The notes under the pieces are model-generated. The model saw nothing but the letters and a program-made list of their open reading frames with translations, did not search any database and was not told where the DNA came from. Below, piece by piece: positions 1-9,773 of a stretch of DNA of 64,000 nucleotides (positions within the stretch are counted from its first letter, which is position 1; each line of letters starts with the position of its first letter). Source of the stretch: Pedococcus aerophilus (GTDB lineage Bacteria; Actinomycetota; Actinomycetes; Actinomycetales; Dermatophilaceae); assembly GCF_039532215.1 (NCBI RefSeq), contig NZ_BAAARN010000001.1, positions 215,624 through 279,623 of the forward strand, given 5' to 3'. The translations under genes were made by a program, and so were the position numbers.

Positions 1-43
1 GCACTACGTCACTGACCGCACAGCGCGTTCAGTGACGTAGTGC
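1..43. terminator. Perfect 15-bp inverted repeat downstream of cphA
   Basis: Positions 1-15 and 29-43 are exact reverse complements, separated by 13 nt. The repeat lies about 50 nt beyond the cphA stop, where a transcription terminator would sit. There is no T-tract on the side visible here, and the repeat touches the window edge, so it may extend further left. Confidence 0.6.
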
Positions 44-95
44 CCGACAACCCCTCAGAACGCCAAACCCCCGGCGCCGGCCGACGGGGCGGACG

Positions 96-2981
96 TCAGC
101 TCGTGCTGGGCTGGCCCGCGACCCGCTCGGCCTCGACGGGCTCGATCTCCGCCGCCTCGGCCGCAGCGGCCTCGTCACCGGACGCCGTGGCCTCCACCTG
201 CATCTCCACGGGGTCGAGGTCGGGGTCGCCCAGACCCTCACGGGTGTGGGCGCCGGCCTGCGCGTGCTTGGTCATCTGCTCGAGCTCGCCAAGCACCTCG
301 GCGTGCTGGTCGACGCACAGGACCACGACGTCGCCGGGGTTGGCCCGGGCCATGCAGTGGCGCACGGCGTCGACCTCGTTGAGGACGGTCTCGACCTGGC
401 GGCAGCGCACGCCCTCCTTGCCGATCTCACCCTTGGCTCCCTCGGCGATGAGGGCCGCGGTCTCGCCCGCGGGACGGCCCCGCTTGCGCTCGTCCTCGCG
501 CACCACGACGACGTCGAAGTGGCGGGCGGCGATGGCACCGAGCTCGCGCATGTCGTCGTCGCGACGGTCACCGGCGGTGGACACCATGCCGATGCGCGAG
601 ACCTTGCCGAGGTCGGACTGGCCGGCCTTCTGCGCGGCATACCCCTCGACGAACTCACCGAGCACCCGCATGCCGGGGGCGTTGTGGCAGTAGTCGACGA
701 AGACGTCGACGTTGTGCACGTTGACGAGGTTCATGCGGCCGGGGGAGAGGTAGTAGCTCGTCGTGAAGGTCCGCAGGCCCTGGCGGATCTCGTGCAGCCC
801 GGCGCCCGCGGCGAAGGCTGCGCCTGCTGCGGCCATCGCGTTGGCGACGTTGAACTTCGCCGTGCCACCGAAGGTCGCAGGCAGCAGGTGGGTCCAGGCG
901 AGCTGCATCGAACGGCGACCGTGCTTGATGACGATCATGTCGCCACGGTCGGTGTGGTCGAGGACCACGGCGCGCCCTCCGCGACGGCAGTAGTCCTCGA
1001 TGAACTCGCGCACCTTGCTGCCGGGCGGCTGCAGCGAGAACCACACGATGCCGCCGGAGCACCGGCGACGCATCTTGCGGACGAGGTCGTCGTCGGCGTT
1101 GAGGACGGCAAAACCGTTGCGGGGCACCGCTTCCACGATGACGGCCTTGACGTCCGCGAGCTGCTCGAGGGTGTCGATGCCCTTCATGCCGAGGTGGTCG
1201 GGCGCGACGTTGGTCACGACCGCCACGTCGTTGCGGTCGTAGCCCAGGCCCTCGCGCAGGATGCCGCCGCGAGCGACCTCCATGACGGCGAAGTCGACGC
1301 GCGGGTTCTGCAGGACCATCCGCGCCGAACGCGGGCCGGAGGCGTCGGCCTTGTAGACGAGGCGCTCGTCGATGACGATGCCGTCGGTCGAGGTCATGCC
1401 GACCTTGTGGCCGATGCCCTTGAAGATGTGGGCGATCATGCGCGACGTCGTCGTCTTGCCGTTGGTGCCGGTGACCGCGACGATCGGCACACGCGACGGT
1501 GAGCCGGGCGGGAAGAGCAGGTCGACGACCGGCTTGGCGATGAACTGCGGCTCACCCACCGTGGGGTGGGTGTGCATCCGGAACCCGGGGGCCGCGTTGA
1601 CCTCGCAGATGGCGCCACCCGTCTCGCGCACGGGCGAGGCGATGTCGGGACAGATGAAGTCGATGCCGGCGACGTCGAGCCCGATCATCCGGGCCGCCTC
1701 CTCGGCGATCTCCACGTTGTCGGGGTGCGCGTCGAAGGTGCGGTCGACCGAGATGCCACCGGTCGACATGTTGCCGGTGAGCGCCAGCTTGACCATCTGG
1801 CCCTCAGGCGGGACGCCGTCGAGCTCGTAGCCCTGGTCGCGGACCAGCGCGATCGCGGCCTCGTCCACCTTGATGCGGGTGAGCACCTTCTCGTGGCCGA
1901 CGCCGCGGCGCGGGTCGGCGTTGGTGGTCTCGACGAGCTCGGCCACCGTGTGGGTGCCGTCGCCGATGACGTGGGCGGGGACGCGCTCGGCGATCGCCTG
2001 CATCTTGCCGCCGACGATGAGGCACCGGTAGTCGCGGCCGACGACGAGGGACTCGACGATGACGTAGCCGCGTCGCGACTCGCCCTCGGCGGTGACGAAC
2101 CCGGCCCGCACCTCCTCGTCGGACTGCAGGTCGAGGCACACGCCGCGGCCGTGGTTGCCGTCGAGCGGCTTGACCACGACAGGGAAGCCGATGCGTCGCG
2201 CGGCCGCCACGGCGGCGTCCGCCGTGCGCACGGTCTCCTGCTTGGGCACGGGGAGCCCGGCCGAGGCGAGCAGGCGGGTCGTCATGTCCTTGTCGCTGGC
2301 GATGTCGACGGCCAGCGCGCCGGTCTTGGACGTCATGGTCGCCCGGATGCGCTGGGCGTGGACGCCCTGACCGAGCTGGACGAACGACTGGCTGTTGAGC
2401 CGGATGTAGGGGATGTCGCGCGCGACGGCCTCCTCGACGATGGCGCCGGTGGAGGGACCGAACGCCGACCGCTGGGCGCGCCGCAGGAAGAGGTCGAGCT
2501 CCTCGGCGAAGTCGAAGTCGGCCTCGGGCTCGACGAGGTGGTTGACCAGGCGCACGGCGAGGGTGCCGGCCGCCAGGCCGACGGTCTCGTCGGCGTAGTC
2601 GTAGATGACGTTGTAGCGACCGGGCTGGCCCTTGACCGCACGCGTCTTGCCGCGACGCAGGTCGTGGCCGGCCTCCTGCTGCAGCTGGAGCGCCACGTGC
2701 TCGGCGACGTGGCCGACCCAGGTGCCCTCGCGCAGCCGCTCGATGAAGCCGCCCTTCACGCCCCGCGAGCAGGTGTGGTTCTCCAGGCGGGGCAGCAGCT
2801 CGACGAGATGGTCGGTGAAGCCCTCGATCGTGTCGGTCGGGTAGCCCTCGAGCACACCGAGGTCGACGACCAGGTGGATGGCGGGACTGTAGGACCAGAT
2901 GTTGCCGCCGCGGTAGACGCGGGACTCGATGATCGACAGCTCGGGGGCTGCGGGCCCGGTGGGCGTGGGGCGATCGGCCAT
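96..2981 (-). CDS. cphA: Cyanophycin synthetase
   Basis: 961 aa, the usual length of CphA. It makes cyanophycin (multi-L-arginyl-poly-L-aspartate), a cytoplasmic nitrogen store, by ATP-dependent addition of Asp to the backbone and Arg to the side chain. Visible domains are an N-terminal CphA-specific part, an ATP-grasp domain from about residue 215 to 470, and a Mur-ligase-like domain beginning near residue 490 with the nucleotide loop GTNGKTTTS around residue 503. The ATG at 2981 has AGGAG just upstream. The C-terminal tail (EAAAAEAAEIEPVEAE) is low complexity. The cyanophycinase gene lies 59 nt upstream on the same strand, so both may be expressed together, although cphB has its own promoter-like element. 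Confidence 0.96.
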   Translation of the reverse strand: MADRPTPTGPAAPELSIIESRVYRGGNIWSYSPAIHLVVDLGVLEGYPTDTIEGFTDHLVELLPRLENHTCSRGVKGGFIERLREGTWVGHVAEHVALQLQQEAGHDLRRGKTRAVKGQPGRYNVIYDYADETVGLAAGTLAVRLVNHLVEPEADFDFAEELDLFLRRAQRSAFGPSTGAIVEEAVARDIPYIRLNSQSFVQLGQGVHAQRIRATMTSKTGALAVDIASDKDMTTRLLASAGLPVPKQETVRTADAAVAAARRIGFPVVVKPLDGNHGRGVCLDLQSDEEVRAGFVTAEGESRRGYVIVESLVVGRDYRCLIVGGKMQAIAERVPAHVIGDGTHTVAELVETTNADPRRGVGHEKVLTRIKVDEAAIALVRDQGYELDGVPPEGQMVKLALTGNMSTGGISVDRTFDAHPDNVEIAEEAARMIGLDVAGIDFICPDIASPVRETGGAICEVNAAPGFRMHTHPTVGEPQFIAKPVVDLLFPPGSPSRVPIVAVTGTNGKTTTSRMIAHIFKGIGHKVGMTSTDGIVIDERLVYKADASGPRSARMVLQNPRVDFAVMEVARGGILREGLGYDRNDVAVVTNVAPDHLGMKGIDTLEQLADVKAVIVEAVPRNGFAVLNADDDLVRKMRRRCSGGIVWFSLQPPGSKVREFIEDYCRRGGRAVVLDHTDRGDMIVIKHGRRSMQLAWTHLLPATFGGTAKFNVANAMAAAGAAFAAGAGLHEIRQGLRTFTTSYYLSPGRMNLVNVHNVDVFVDYCHNAPGMRVLGEFVEGYAAQKAGQSDLGKVSRIGMVSTAGDRRDDDMRELGAIAARHFDVVVVREDERKRGRPAGETAALIAEGAKGEIGKEGVRCRQVETVLNEVDAVRHCMARANPGDVVVLCVDQHAEVLGELEQMTKHAQAGAHTREGLGDPDLDPVEMQVEATASGDEAAAAEAAEIEPVEAERVAGQPSTS

Positions 2982-3040
2982 GGGATCTCCTAGCGGGTCG
3001 GGCAGGGGGTCACCGGTGGGGGGAGCCGGTAGGGGGCCGG

Positions 3041-3901
3041 TCAGGCCTTCGCCGAGGCCAGGGCCACGGCGGCGTCCGCGTGCTTCTCGACGAAGTCGAC
3101 GAGGTGCACCTCGGAGAGGTCGAACGTAGCGCCTGCGGGCAGTGAGTGCACGACCGCTCCGGAGACCATGAGGGGTGCTCCGCGACGGGCGTCGGGGGCG
3201 TCGGAGACCGCTTCGCGGCAGTCCAGGACGAACACCGCGCCGGCGCCGTGGACCGTGAAGCCGGACCGGTCGCGGACCTCGATGGCGGTGTCCTCGTCGA
3301 TGCCGATGCCGATCAGGCTCGGCGAGGCGGCGACCATGGACATGAGGCGGCCGTAGCGGGACCGCTGGGCGAAGTGCTGGTCGATGATGACGCCCTGGAG
3401 CAGGCCGAGGCCGGCGCTCAGCTGGCTGTGCCGCTGGCGGGGCGTGATGCCCTCGTCGCCCATGGAGATCATGAACTGGCTCATGATCGAGGCACCGGCC
3501 GACGTCCCGCCGACGACCGCACCACGGTCGTGCGCCCGGTGCAGGGCGTCGCCGAGCGGGGTGCCGGGGAAGCGCTGGCTCAGCTTGAGCTGGCTGCCAC
3601 CGCTCATGAAGACCCCGGTGGCCTCGTCGACGAGGGCGACCAGCGCCTCGTCGTGGGACTCCTGGCGGGACTGCGGGTTGACCACGGAGGGGGCGGGGGC
3701 GCCGAGCCGGGTGAAGACCTCGGTGTACGCCTCGGTCACCTCGTCCTGGAACGAGGACGCCGTGGGGATCAGGACGATCTTGGCCTTGCGGCCCCCGGCG
3801 AGGCGCACGAAGCGACGAAGGACGGTGGCCTTGCCGACGCGGTCCTCGGCACCGCCGATGATGAGGAGTGTCGGTGTCGCACGACGTTTGGACGGGGACA
3901 T
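3041..3901 (-). CDS. cphB: Cyanophycinase (peptidase family S51)
   Basis: 286 aa. It hydrolyses cyanophycin to beta-Asp-Arg dipeptides. The S51 nucleophile motif GGTSAGAS is present, with the catalytic Ser at about residue 134, and the N-terminal strand LLIIGGAED is typical of the family. Start choice: ATG at 3901 lies 6 nt after TAGGCT (3908-3913, minus strand), the leaderless layout seen repeatedly here. This promoter sits in the 16-nt gap after serB. Synthesis and breakdown genes for the same polymer are adjacent, as in most cyanophycin producers. Confidence 0.95.
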   Translation of the reverse strand: MSPSKRRATPTLLIIGGAEDRVGKATVLRRFVRLAGGRKAKIVLIPTASSFQDEVTEAYTEVFTRLGAPAPSVVNPQSRQESHDEALVALVDEATGVFMSGGSQLKLSQRFPGTPLGDALHRAHDRGAVVGGTSAGASIMSQFMISMGDEGITPRQRHSQLSAGLGLLQGVIIDQHFAQRSRYGRLMSMVAASPSLIGIGIDEDTAIEVRDRSGFTVHGAGAVFVLDCREAVSDAPDARRGAPLMVSGAVVHSLPAGATFDLSEVHLVDFVEKHADAAVALASAKA

Positions 3902-3917
3902 CGCACCAGCCTAGGAG

Positions 3918-5141
3918 TCAGGGGTGGGGGATGGGCGGAGCGGGGGTCGGCGTGCCGTCCGCCTCGTCTGCTTCCTCGATCTCCTCGCGGGTGATCCCGA
4001 GGAGGTAGAGGACCGCGTCGAGGTAGGGAACGTTGACCGCGGTGTCGGCCTGTTCGCGCACGACGGGCTTGGCGTTGAAGGCCACCCCGAGGCCTGCCGC
4101 CTCCAGCATGTCGAGGTCGTTGGCACCGTCGCCGATCGCCACGGTCCGGGACAGCGGCAGTCCCTCGGCGGCAGCGAAACGCCGCAGGGCGGCGGCCTTC
4201 TCGGCGCGGTCGACGATCTGGCCGACCACCTTCCCGGTGAGCAGCCCGTCGCGGACCTCGAGCCGGTTGGCGTGGGCGTGGTCGATGTCGAGCTCCTTGG
4301 CGAGCTCCTCGACGATCTCGATGAAGCCGCCGGACACCACGGCGACGGTGAAGCCGAGCCGCTTGAGGGTGCGGACGAGGGTCCGGGCACCGGGGGTGAA
4401 CTGGACGGCGTCGCGCACCTCGTCGAGGACCGACACCGGCAGCCCGGCGAGGGCGGCGACCCGCTCGCGCAGGCTGTCCGCGAAGTCGAGCTCGCCGCGC
4501 ATCGCGGCTTCGGTGACCGCGGCCACCTCCTTCTCGCGCCCCGCGTGGGAGGCGAGCAGCTCGATCACCTCGTCCTGGATGAGGGTGGAGTCGACGTCCA
4601 TGACGACCAGTCGCCGACCCCGGCGGGCCAAGCCGCCCGCCGCGACGGCGATGTCGAGTCCGTGCACGCTGGACTCCAGGGCCAGCTCGCGACGCAGCCG
4701 GTCCACGTCCGCACCGGACACGTCGAACTCCACCGTGGTCACGGGATACCGGGAGAGCCTGCGTATGCGGTCGATGTTGGCGCCGTGCGAGGCGATCCGT
4801 GCCGTGATGGCCGCGACACCACTGGCCCGCAGGGGTGCGCCCAGGACGACGACGGCGGCGCGGCCGGTGCGCGCGCGCCGGCTGTCGCCGGTGCCCTTCT
4901 TGATCTTGACCTTGAGGTCGAGGGTGTCGCCGACGTCGTAGATCACGGTGCGCAGCCGCTCGTCGGCGTCGCCGGAGTCGAGGAGCATGGCGAGCGTCAG
5001 GTGTCCGCGGACCACGACCTGCTCGAGGTCGAGCACCTCGGCCCCGACGTCGGCGATGGCGTCGAAGAAGGTGCTCGTCACGCCCGGCCGGTCCTCGCCC
5101 GAGATGGTCACGAGGAGGGTCTTGGGCATCACGTCGGGCAC
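3918..5141 (-). CDS. serB: Phosphoserine phosphatase SerB with ACT domain
   Basis: 407 aa from the chosen GTG. It dephosphorylates phosphoserine to serine, the last step of the phosphorylated serine pathway. Residues about 5-80 form an ACT-type domain (TLLVTISGEDRPGVTS). The HAD phosphatase domain follows, with the DxD motif MDVDSTL near residue 181 and the GDGANDLDML motif later. A longer reading from 5300 overlaps the next gene and adds a non-conserved tail. GTG 5141 lies 6 nt after TATCGT (5148-5153), and ATG 5129 is four codons inside, so the true start is 5141 or 5129. Confidence 0.93.
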   Translation of the reverse strand: MPDVMPKTLLVTISGEDRPGVTSTFFDAIADVGAEVLDLEQVVVRGHLTLAMLLDSGDADERLRTVIYDVGDTLDLKVKIKKGTGDSRRARTGRAAVVVLGAPLRASGVAAITARIASHGANIDRIRRLSRYPVTTVEFDVSGADVDRLRRELALESSVHGLDIAVAAGGLARRGRRLVVMDVDSTLIQDEVIELLASHAGREKEVAAVTEAAMRGELDFADSLRERVAALAGLPVSVLDEVRDAVQFTPGARTLVRTLKRLGFTVAVVSGGFIEIVEELAKELDIDHAHANRLEVRDGLLTGKVVGQIVDRAEKAAALRRFAAAEGLPLSRTVAIGDGANDLDMLEAAGLGVAFNAKPVVREQADTAVNVPYLDAVLYLLGITREEIEEADEADGTPTPAPPIPHP

Positions 5142-5163
5142 CCTCGGACGATACCGACCTGTC

Positions 5164-5982
5164 TCAGCCCTCGACGTGCGAGTCTCGCCATGCGACCAGG
5201 TCCCGCAGGGGACCGAGGTCGTAGGACGGTCCGCCGACACCGACGGTGAACAACCGGGTGCCGACGTCGTGGAGGGCCTGGGCGCCGGCGGCGTAGTCAC
5301 CGACGTCCTCGGGGAGGCGTCCCGGCTTGGGGGAGACCCCGGCCGAGCGCTCGATCTCGGCGGGGTCGCGACCCACCTTCGCGCACCACTCGTCGAGCAC
5401 CGCGTGCTTGTGCGCCACCGTCTCGGGGTCGCCGAAGCCGTGCCAGATCGAGGCGTGCTGGGCGACGATCTTCAGCGTCTTCTTCTCACCACCACCACCG
5501 ATGAGCACGGGGATGTCGCGGGTCGGCGCCGGGTTGAGCTTCGACCAGCGGTCGCGGATGAGCGGCAGGTCGCGGGCGAGGGCGTCGAGGCGACCACCGG
5601 CGGTCCCGAACTCGTACCCGTACTCGTCGTAGTCCTTCTCGAACCACCCCGAGCCGATGCCGAGGATGAGCCGCCCGTCGCTGATGTGGTCGACGGTGCG
5701 GGCCATGTCGGCGAGCAGCTGGGGGTTGCGGTAGCTGTTGCAGGTGACGAGCGCGCCGATCTCGACGCGTTCGGTCGCCTCGGCCCACGCGCCGAGCATC
5801 GTCCAGCACTCGAAGTGCGCACCGTCGGCCTCGCCGTACAACGGGAAGAAGTGGTCCCAGTTGAAGATGACGTCCGCGCCGATCTCCTCGGCCTCGGCGC
5901 AGGCGCGGCGGATCGCGGCGTAGTCGGCGTGCTGGGGCTGGAGCTGCACCCCGATGCGGATCGGACGTCCCTCGCCGGTCAT
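5164..5982 (-). CDS. LLM-class F420-dependent oxidoreductase
   Basis: 272 aa TIM-barrel protein of the luciferase-like monooxygenase superfamily. Features are an N-terminal strand [13 protein letters not shown], the [13 protein letters not shown] segment that begins the cofactor-binding region, and a C-terminal half rich in conserved Gly. F420 rather than FMN is inferred from the actinobacterial subfamily look; the substrate is unknown. The start codon overlaps the glgC stop by 4 nt (ATGA, 5979-5982), so it is likely co-transcribed and translationally coupled with glgC, though no functional link to glycogen is evident. Confidence 0.85.
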   Translation of the reverse strand: MTGEGRPIRIGVQLQPQHADYAAIRRACAEAEEIGADVIFNWDHFFPLYGEADGAHFECWTMLGAWAEATERVEIGALVTCNSYRNPQLLADMARTVDHISDGRLILGIGSGWFEKDYDEYGYEFGTAGGRLDALARDLPLIRDRWSKLNPAPTRDIPVLIGGGGEKKTLKIVAQHASIWHGFGDPETVAHKHAVLDEWCAKVGRDPAEIERSAGVSPKPGRLPEDVGDYAAGAQALHDVGTRLFTVGVGGPSYDLGPLRDLVAWRDSHVEG

Positions 5983-7232
5983 GCGACCACCGTCTGGAAC
6001 TTCGCGACCACGACCAGTCCGGACTCGGTGACCATGAAGCCACGTTCCCTGTCGTGGTCGTGGTCGACCCCGATGCTGGTGTCCTCGGGCACGGTGACTC
6101 CCTTGTCGATGATGGCCTTCTTGATGACGCAGTTGCGGCCGACCTCGACCCCGTCGAGCAGGACGCTGTCGTCGATGGTCGTGCCGCTGTGGATGTGGCA
6201 GCGCGGCGAGAGCACGGAGTTGGTCACCGTCGCACCGGAGATGACGACGCCGGGGGAGACGGCCGAGTTGTGGGCCTCACCGAACTTGCCCATCGCGCCG
6301 TGCACGAGCTTGGCCGGCGGGAACGGGCCGTAGTCGGTGTAGATCGGCCAGTCGTAGTTGTAGAGGTTGAAGACCGGATGGATGGACACGAGGTCCATGT
6401 GCGCGTCCCAGTACGAGTCCATCGTCCCGACGTCGCGCCAGTAGGCCTGGTCACGAGGGGTTGCCCCGGGGATGACGTTGTCCTTGAAGTCGTAGACGTA
6501 GCCGCGCCCCTCCTCGACGAAGGCCGGGACGATGTCGCCGCCCATGTCGTGCCGGCTGCCCTCGCGGTCGTTGTCACGGGTCACCGCGTCGATGAGGACG
6601 TCGGCGTCGAAGACGTAGTTGCCCATGGAGGCGAGCACCTCGTCGGGCGAGTCGGGCAGGCCCTTGGCGTCGGTCGGCTTCTCGAGGAACGCCCCGATCT
6701 TGCGGTGGTCCTCGCCGTCGACCTCGATGACGCCGAACTGGTCGGCCAGCGAGATCGGCTGGCGGATCGCGGCGACGGTCACGCCGGCGCCGGTCTCGAT
6801 GTGCTGGGCCACCATCTGCGAGAAGTCCATGCGGTAGACGTGGTCCGCCCCGACGACGACGACGATGTCGGGCTTCTCGTCGTGGACGAGGTTGAGGCTC
6901 TGGAAGATCGCGTTCGCCGAGCCGAGGTACCAGTTCTTGTCGATGCGCTGCTGCGCGGGCACCGGGGCGATGTAGTTGCCCAGCATCGTCGACATGCGCC
7001 AGGTCTTCGTGACGTGGCGGTCGAGGCTGTGCGACTTGTACTGCGTCAGCACGACGACCTTGAGGTAGCCGCTGTTGACGATGTTGCTCAGCGCGAAGTC
7101 GATGAGGCGGTAGATCCCCCCGAACGGCACCGCAGGTTTGGCGCGGTCGGCGGTCAGCGGCATCAGCCGCTTCCCCTCACCGCCCGCCAGGACGATGGCA
7201 AGGACCTTGGGCACTCCGCGGCGGTACGGCAT
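5979..7232 (-). CDS. glgC: Glucose-1-phosphate adenylyltransferase
   Basis: 417 aa. It makes ADP-glucose from glucose-1-phosphate and ATP for glycogen or maltose-1-phosphate synthesis. The nucleotidyltransferase signature [20 protein letters not shown] is at residues 12-31 and the C-terminal left-handed beta-helix repeats are visible ([23 protein letters not shown]). The ATG at 7232 is 7 nt after TAGGGT (7240-7245), supporting this start over the longer open frame to 7349. It is divergent from glgA, which uses its product. Confidence 0.95.
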   Translation of the reverse strand: MPYRRGVPKVLAIVLAGGEGKRLMPLTADRAKPAVPFGGIYRLIDFALSNIVNSGYLKVVVLTQYKSHSLDRHVTKTWRMSTMLGNYIAPVPAQQRIDKNWYLGSANAIFQSLNLVHDEKPDIVVVVGADHVYRMDFSQMVAQHIETGAGVTVAAIRQPISLADQFGVIEVDGEDHRKIGAFLEKPTDAKGLPDSPDEVLASMGNYVFDADVLIDAVTRDNDREGSRHDMGGDIVPAFVEEGRGYVYDFKDNVIPGATPRDQAYWRDVGTMDSYWDAHMDLVSIHPVFNLYNYDWPIYTDYGPFPPAKLVHGAMGKFGEAHNSAVSPGVVISGATVTNSVLSPRCHIHSGTTIDDSVLLDGVEVGRNCVIKKAIIDKGVTVPEDTSIGVDHDHDRERGFMVTESGLVVVAKFQTVVA

Positions 7233-7239
7233 ACCGCTG

Positions 7240-7301
7240 ACCCTAGGGAATGGCCGCGCCCGTGGCGACCCCTGTCCGCGAACCCGTCCCGCTACTACGC
7301 T
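7240..7301. promoter_or_regulatory. Divergent leaderless promoters of glgC and glgA
   Basis: The 76-nt gap between the two start codons holds a minus-strand TAGGGT (7240-7245) 7 nt before the glgC ATG and a plus-strand TACGCT (7296-7301) 7 nt before the glgA GTG. Both fit TANNNT -10 elements of leaderless transcripts. No clear -35 boxes are seen. Confidence 0.55.
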
Positions 7302-7308
7302 CGCCAGC

Positions 7309-8520
7309 GTGAGAGTCGACATCCTGTCCAAGGAGTACCCGCCCAACATCTACGGCGGAGCGGGGGTCCACGTCGCCGAGCTCGTGCGGGCGCTGCGCGA
7401 CCGCGGCGACATCGACACGAGGGTGCGCGCCTTCGGTTCGCCCGTGGTCGAGGAGGGCACGAGCGGGTATGGCGACCTGCCGGACCTCGCCGCCGCGAAC
7501 CCGGCGGTCCGGACGATGGGTGTCGACATCGCGATGGCCGGTGACTGCGTGGGTGCCGACCTCGTGCACTCCCACACCTGGTACGCGAACTTCGCCGGCC
7601 ACGTCGCCTCGCTGCTCGGCGGGATGCCGCACGTCGTGACGGCCCACAGCCTCGAGCCCATGCGTCCGTGGAAGGCCGAGCAGCTCGGTGGCGGCTACCG
7701 GTTGTCGTCGTTCATGGAGCGCACCGCCTACGAGGGGGCCGACGCCGTGATCGCGGTCAGCGAAGGGATGCGCCAGGACGTCCTGCGCAGCTACCCCGGC
7801 ATCGACCCCGACAAGGTCAAGGTGGTGCACAACGGGATCGACTCCGAGCTGTGGCAGCGCAGGGAGGACCTCGACGTGGTCCGGCGGCACGGGGTCGACC
7901 CCGACAAGCCGTCGGTCGTCTTCGTCGGCCGCATCACCCGCCAGAAGGGCCTGCCCTACCTCCTGCGCGCGGCGGCCCAGCTGCCCCCGGACGTCCAGCT
8001 GGTCCTGTGCGCCGGTGCGCCGGACACCCCGGAGATCCTCGCCGAGGTCGAAGGGCTGATGGACGAGCTCAAGGCCGGCCGCGACGGGGTCGTCTGGATC
8101 GCTGAGATGCTTCCCCGCGCCGAGGTGGTCGCCCTTCTCTCGTCCGCCACGGTCTTCGCGTGCCCCTCGATCTACGAGCCGCTCGGCATCGTCAACCTCG
8201 AGGCGATGGCCTGCGAGCTCGCCGTCGTCGCCACCGCGACCGGCGGCATCCCTGAGGTCGTCGTCCACGGCGAGACGGGGTGGCTGGTCCCGATCGAGCA
8301 GCACCAGGACGGCAGCGGCATCCCGCTGGACCCGCAGAAGTTCGTCGACGACCTCGCCGCCGCGCTCACGGATGCGGTGAGCGACCCTGCCCGCGCGGAA
8401 CAGATGGGTCGGGCCGGCCGGGCGCGCGCCGTCGAGTCGTTCTCCTGGGCGAGCATCGGCGAGCAGACGCTGCGCGTCTACGAGGACGTCCTCCACCGGC
8501 GCAGCGAGACGGCGGGCTAA
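7309..8520 (+). CDS. glgA: Glycogen synthase / maltose-1-phosphate synthase, GT4 family
   Basis: 403 aa, shorter than classical GT5 glycogen synthases and of the actinobacterial GT4 type. N-terminal [15 protein letters not shown] is the donor/acceptor loop; the C-terminal [18 protein letters not shown] holds the retaining-GT E-x7-E motif. The mycobacterial counterpart beside glgC (Rv1212c, GlgM) makes alpha-maltose-1-phosphate from ADP-glucose, so that activity is as likely as glycogen elongation. GTG 7309 follows TACGCT by 7 nt; the open frame upstream to 7138 is antisense to glgC and not credible coding. Confidence 0.92.
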   Translation: MRVDILSKEYPPNIYGGAGVHVAELVRALRDRGDIDTRVRAFGSPVVEEGTSGYGDLPDLAAANPAVRTMGVDIAMAGDCVGADLVHSHTWYANFAGHVASLLGGMPHVVTAHSLEPMRPWKAEQLGGGYRLSSFMERTAYEGADAVIAVSEGMRQDVLRSYPGIDPDKVKVVHNGIDSELWQRREDLDVVRRHGVDPDKPSVVFVGRITRQKGLPYLLRAAAQLPPDVQLVLCAGAPDTPEILAEVEGLMDELKAGRDGVVWIAEMLPRAEVVALLSSATVFACPSIYEPLGIVNLEAMACELAVVATATGGIPEVVVHGETGWLVPIEQHQDGSGIPLDPQKFVDDLAAALTDAVSDPARAEQMGRAGRARAVESFSWASIGEQTLRVYEDVLHRRSETAG

Positions 8521-8530
8521 CCTCGCCGGC

Positions 8531-8995
8531 GTGGTGCATCCCCTCAAGTACGCCGTGGTCGAACGCGAACGTCGTTTCCTCGTGGCGCGCATCCCTGATG
8601 GGGACACCACGACGCGGGAGATCGACGACCGCTACGTCACCGGCACCCGGTTGCGCCTGCGGGAGGTGCGCGAGCAGGACGGCACGGTCGTCCGCAAGCT
8701 CAGCCACAAGGTGCGGCTGTCCGACGACGCGTCCGAGATCGCCTGCACCAACGTCTACCTCGATGGCGCGGAATGGGCTCTGCTGTCGGCCCTGCCCGGC
8801 CGGTCACTGCACAAGCGGCGGCACCTGGTGCGTCGCGACGGCTGGGTCGTCGCGGTCGACGAGCACGACGACGGCACCCTGGTCGCAGAGATCGACGACC
8901 ACGACGAGCCCTCGAGCGAGGTGCCCGAGTGGCTCGAGGTCCTGCGGGACGTGACGCGCGACGAGCATTGGACCGGGGCTCGTCTGGCCACCTAG
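8531..8995 (+). CDS. CYTH domain protein
   Basis: 154 aa. The N-terminal ERERRFLV matches the E-x-E-R-K/R-F signature of the CYTH/triphosphate tunnel fold (thiamine triphosphatase, CyaB, inorganic triphosphatase). Alternating charged strands follow (RLRLREV, RKLSHKVRL, VVAVDEHDDGTLVAEID), as expected for a tunnel lined with basic and acidic residues. The substrate cannot be told from sequence. It starts 10 nt after glgA with tandem GTG codons (8531, 8534), and TAACCT (8518-8523) overlapping the glgA TAA lies 7 nt upstream, so it may be read from its own promoter or with glgA. Confidence 0.8.
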   Translation: MVHPLKYAVVERERRFLVARIPDGDTTTREIDDRYVTGTRLRLREVREQDGTVVRKLSHKVRLSDDASEIACTNVYLDGAEWALLSALPGRSLHKRRHLVRRDGWVVAVDEHDDGTLVAEIDDHDEPSSEVPEWLEVLRDVTRDEHWTGARLAT

Positions 8996-8999
8996 AGGG

Positions 9000-9767
9000 T
9001 CAGGCCGGACGCCAGCCGGCCAGCACCGCGCAGGCGGCGTTGGTCGCATCCGCGAGGGCGTGGTCGGCGGCGCGTTGCAGCCGCAGCAGCAGCGAGTGCC
9101 GCGCCGCCGCCGTCGAGGCGTTCAGCGCCCCGTCGCCGGCAGCGATGGCCACGTCGACGACGTGGCCGACCGTCCCGGCGAGCGCGATGACCTGGGCCGC
9201 CCGGGCCGGCAGCCCCGAGGGCAGTCCCCACCGTCCGCCCAGCGCTGCGTCGGCCAGCTCGCGGGCGGCCGAGACCGCGAAGGGTTGACCACCGAGGGCG
9301 TCGAGGTGCTCGGTGGCGACCCTCAGCTCCTCGCGCAGGTGGCGTTCGAGCTGGGAGGCCTCGAGCGCCTCGACCCTGTGGCGGGGGACCGGTTCGGAGT
9401 CGTAGGCCGTCCAGTCCACCCGCGTGCCCACGTCGAGACCTCCGCGGGTCTCGTTCCCGAAGGACGAGATCGAGGGGACCAGCATGCCGCCCAGGGCGGG
9501 GACGAAGACCGCCTCGCCGCCGTCCGCAGCCGCGCCCAGGGCCTCGGCGCTCGCGCGGGGGAGTCCGGCGAGGTCGCCCGGAGCGGGCAGGGAGACGAGG
9601 AGGGCCTGCTCACCGAGGTCGCGCCATACGGAGAGGCGGTCGAGGTCACCGTCGACGTGGTCGATGTCGGGCAGGGCCCGGCGCACCGCGGCCTCGAGGG
9701 GTGAGCCGGTCGCCCAGGCGTGGGTGGTCCACAGCGAAAGGCGCACGGAGGCAGGCAGTTCGGGCAC
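9000..9767 (-). CDS. Conserved hypothetical protein
   Basis: 255 aa; I do not recognise the family. It has no signal peptide or clear membrane segment. The N-terminal half reads like a small alpha/beta domain (VRLSLWTTHAWATGSP, GGMLVPSISSFGNETRGG), and the C-terminal half is Ala/Leu-rich and probably all helical (AAQVIALAGTVGHVVDVAIAA). The GTG at 9767 lies 6 nt after TAGCAT (9774-9779, minus strand), supporting the start. It is convergent with the CYTH gene (4 nt apart) and divergent from the ABC ATPase gene. Confidence 0.75.
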   Translation of the reverse strand: MPELPASVRLSLWTTHAWATGSPLEAAVRRALPDIDHVDGDLDRLSVWRDLGEQALLVSLPAPGDLAGLPRASAEALGAAADGGEAVFVPALGGMLVPSISSFGNETRGGLDVGTRVDWTAYDSEPVPRHRVEALEASQLERHLREELRVATEHLDALGGQPFAVSAARELADAALGGRWGLPSGLPARAAQVIALAGTVGHVVDVAIAAGDGALNASTAAARHSLLLRLQRAADHALADATNAACAVLAGWRPA

Positions 9768-9773
9768 CCGATC

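Noticed and set aside
246-1502. Long plus-strand frames opposite cphA (246-1502, 1566-2993)
   Set aside because: Shadow frames full of GVVDEDVDVV-type repeats, caused by codon bias of cphA on the other strand.
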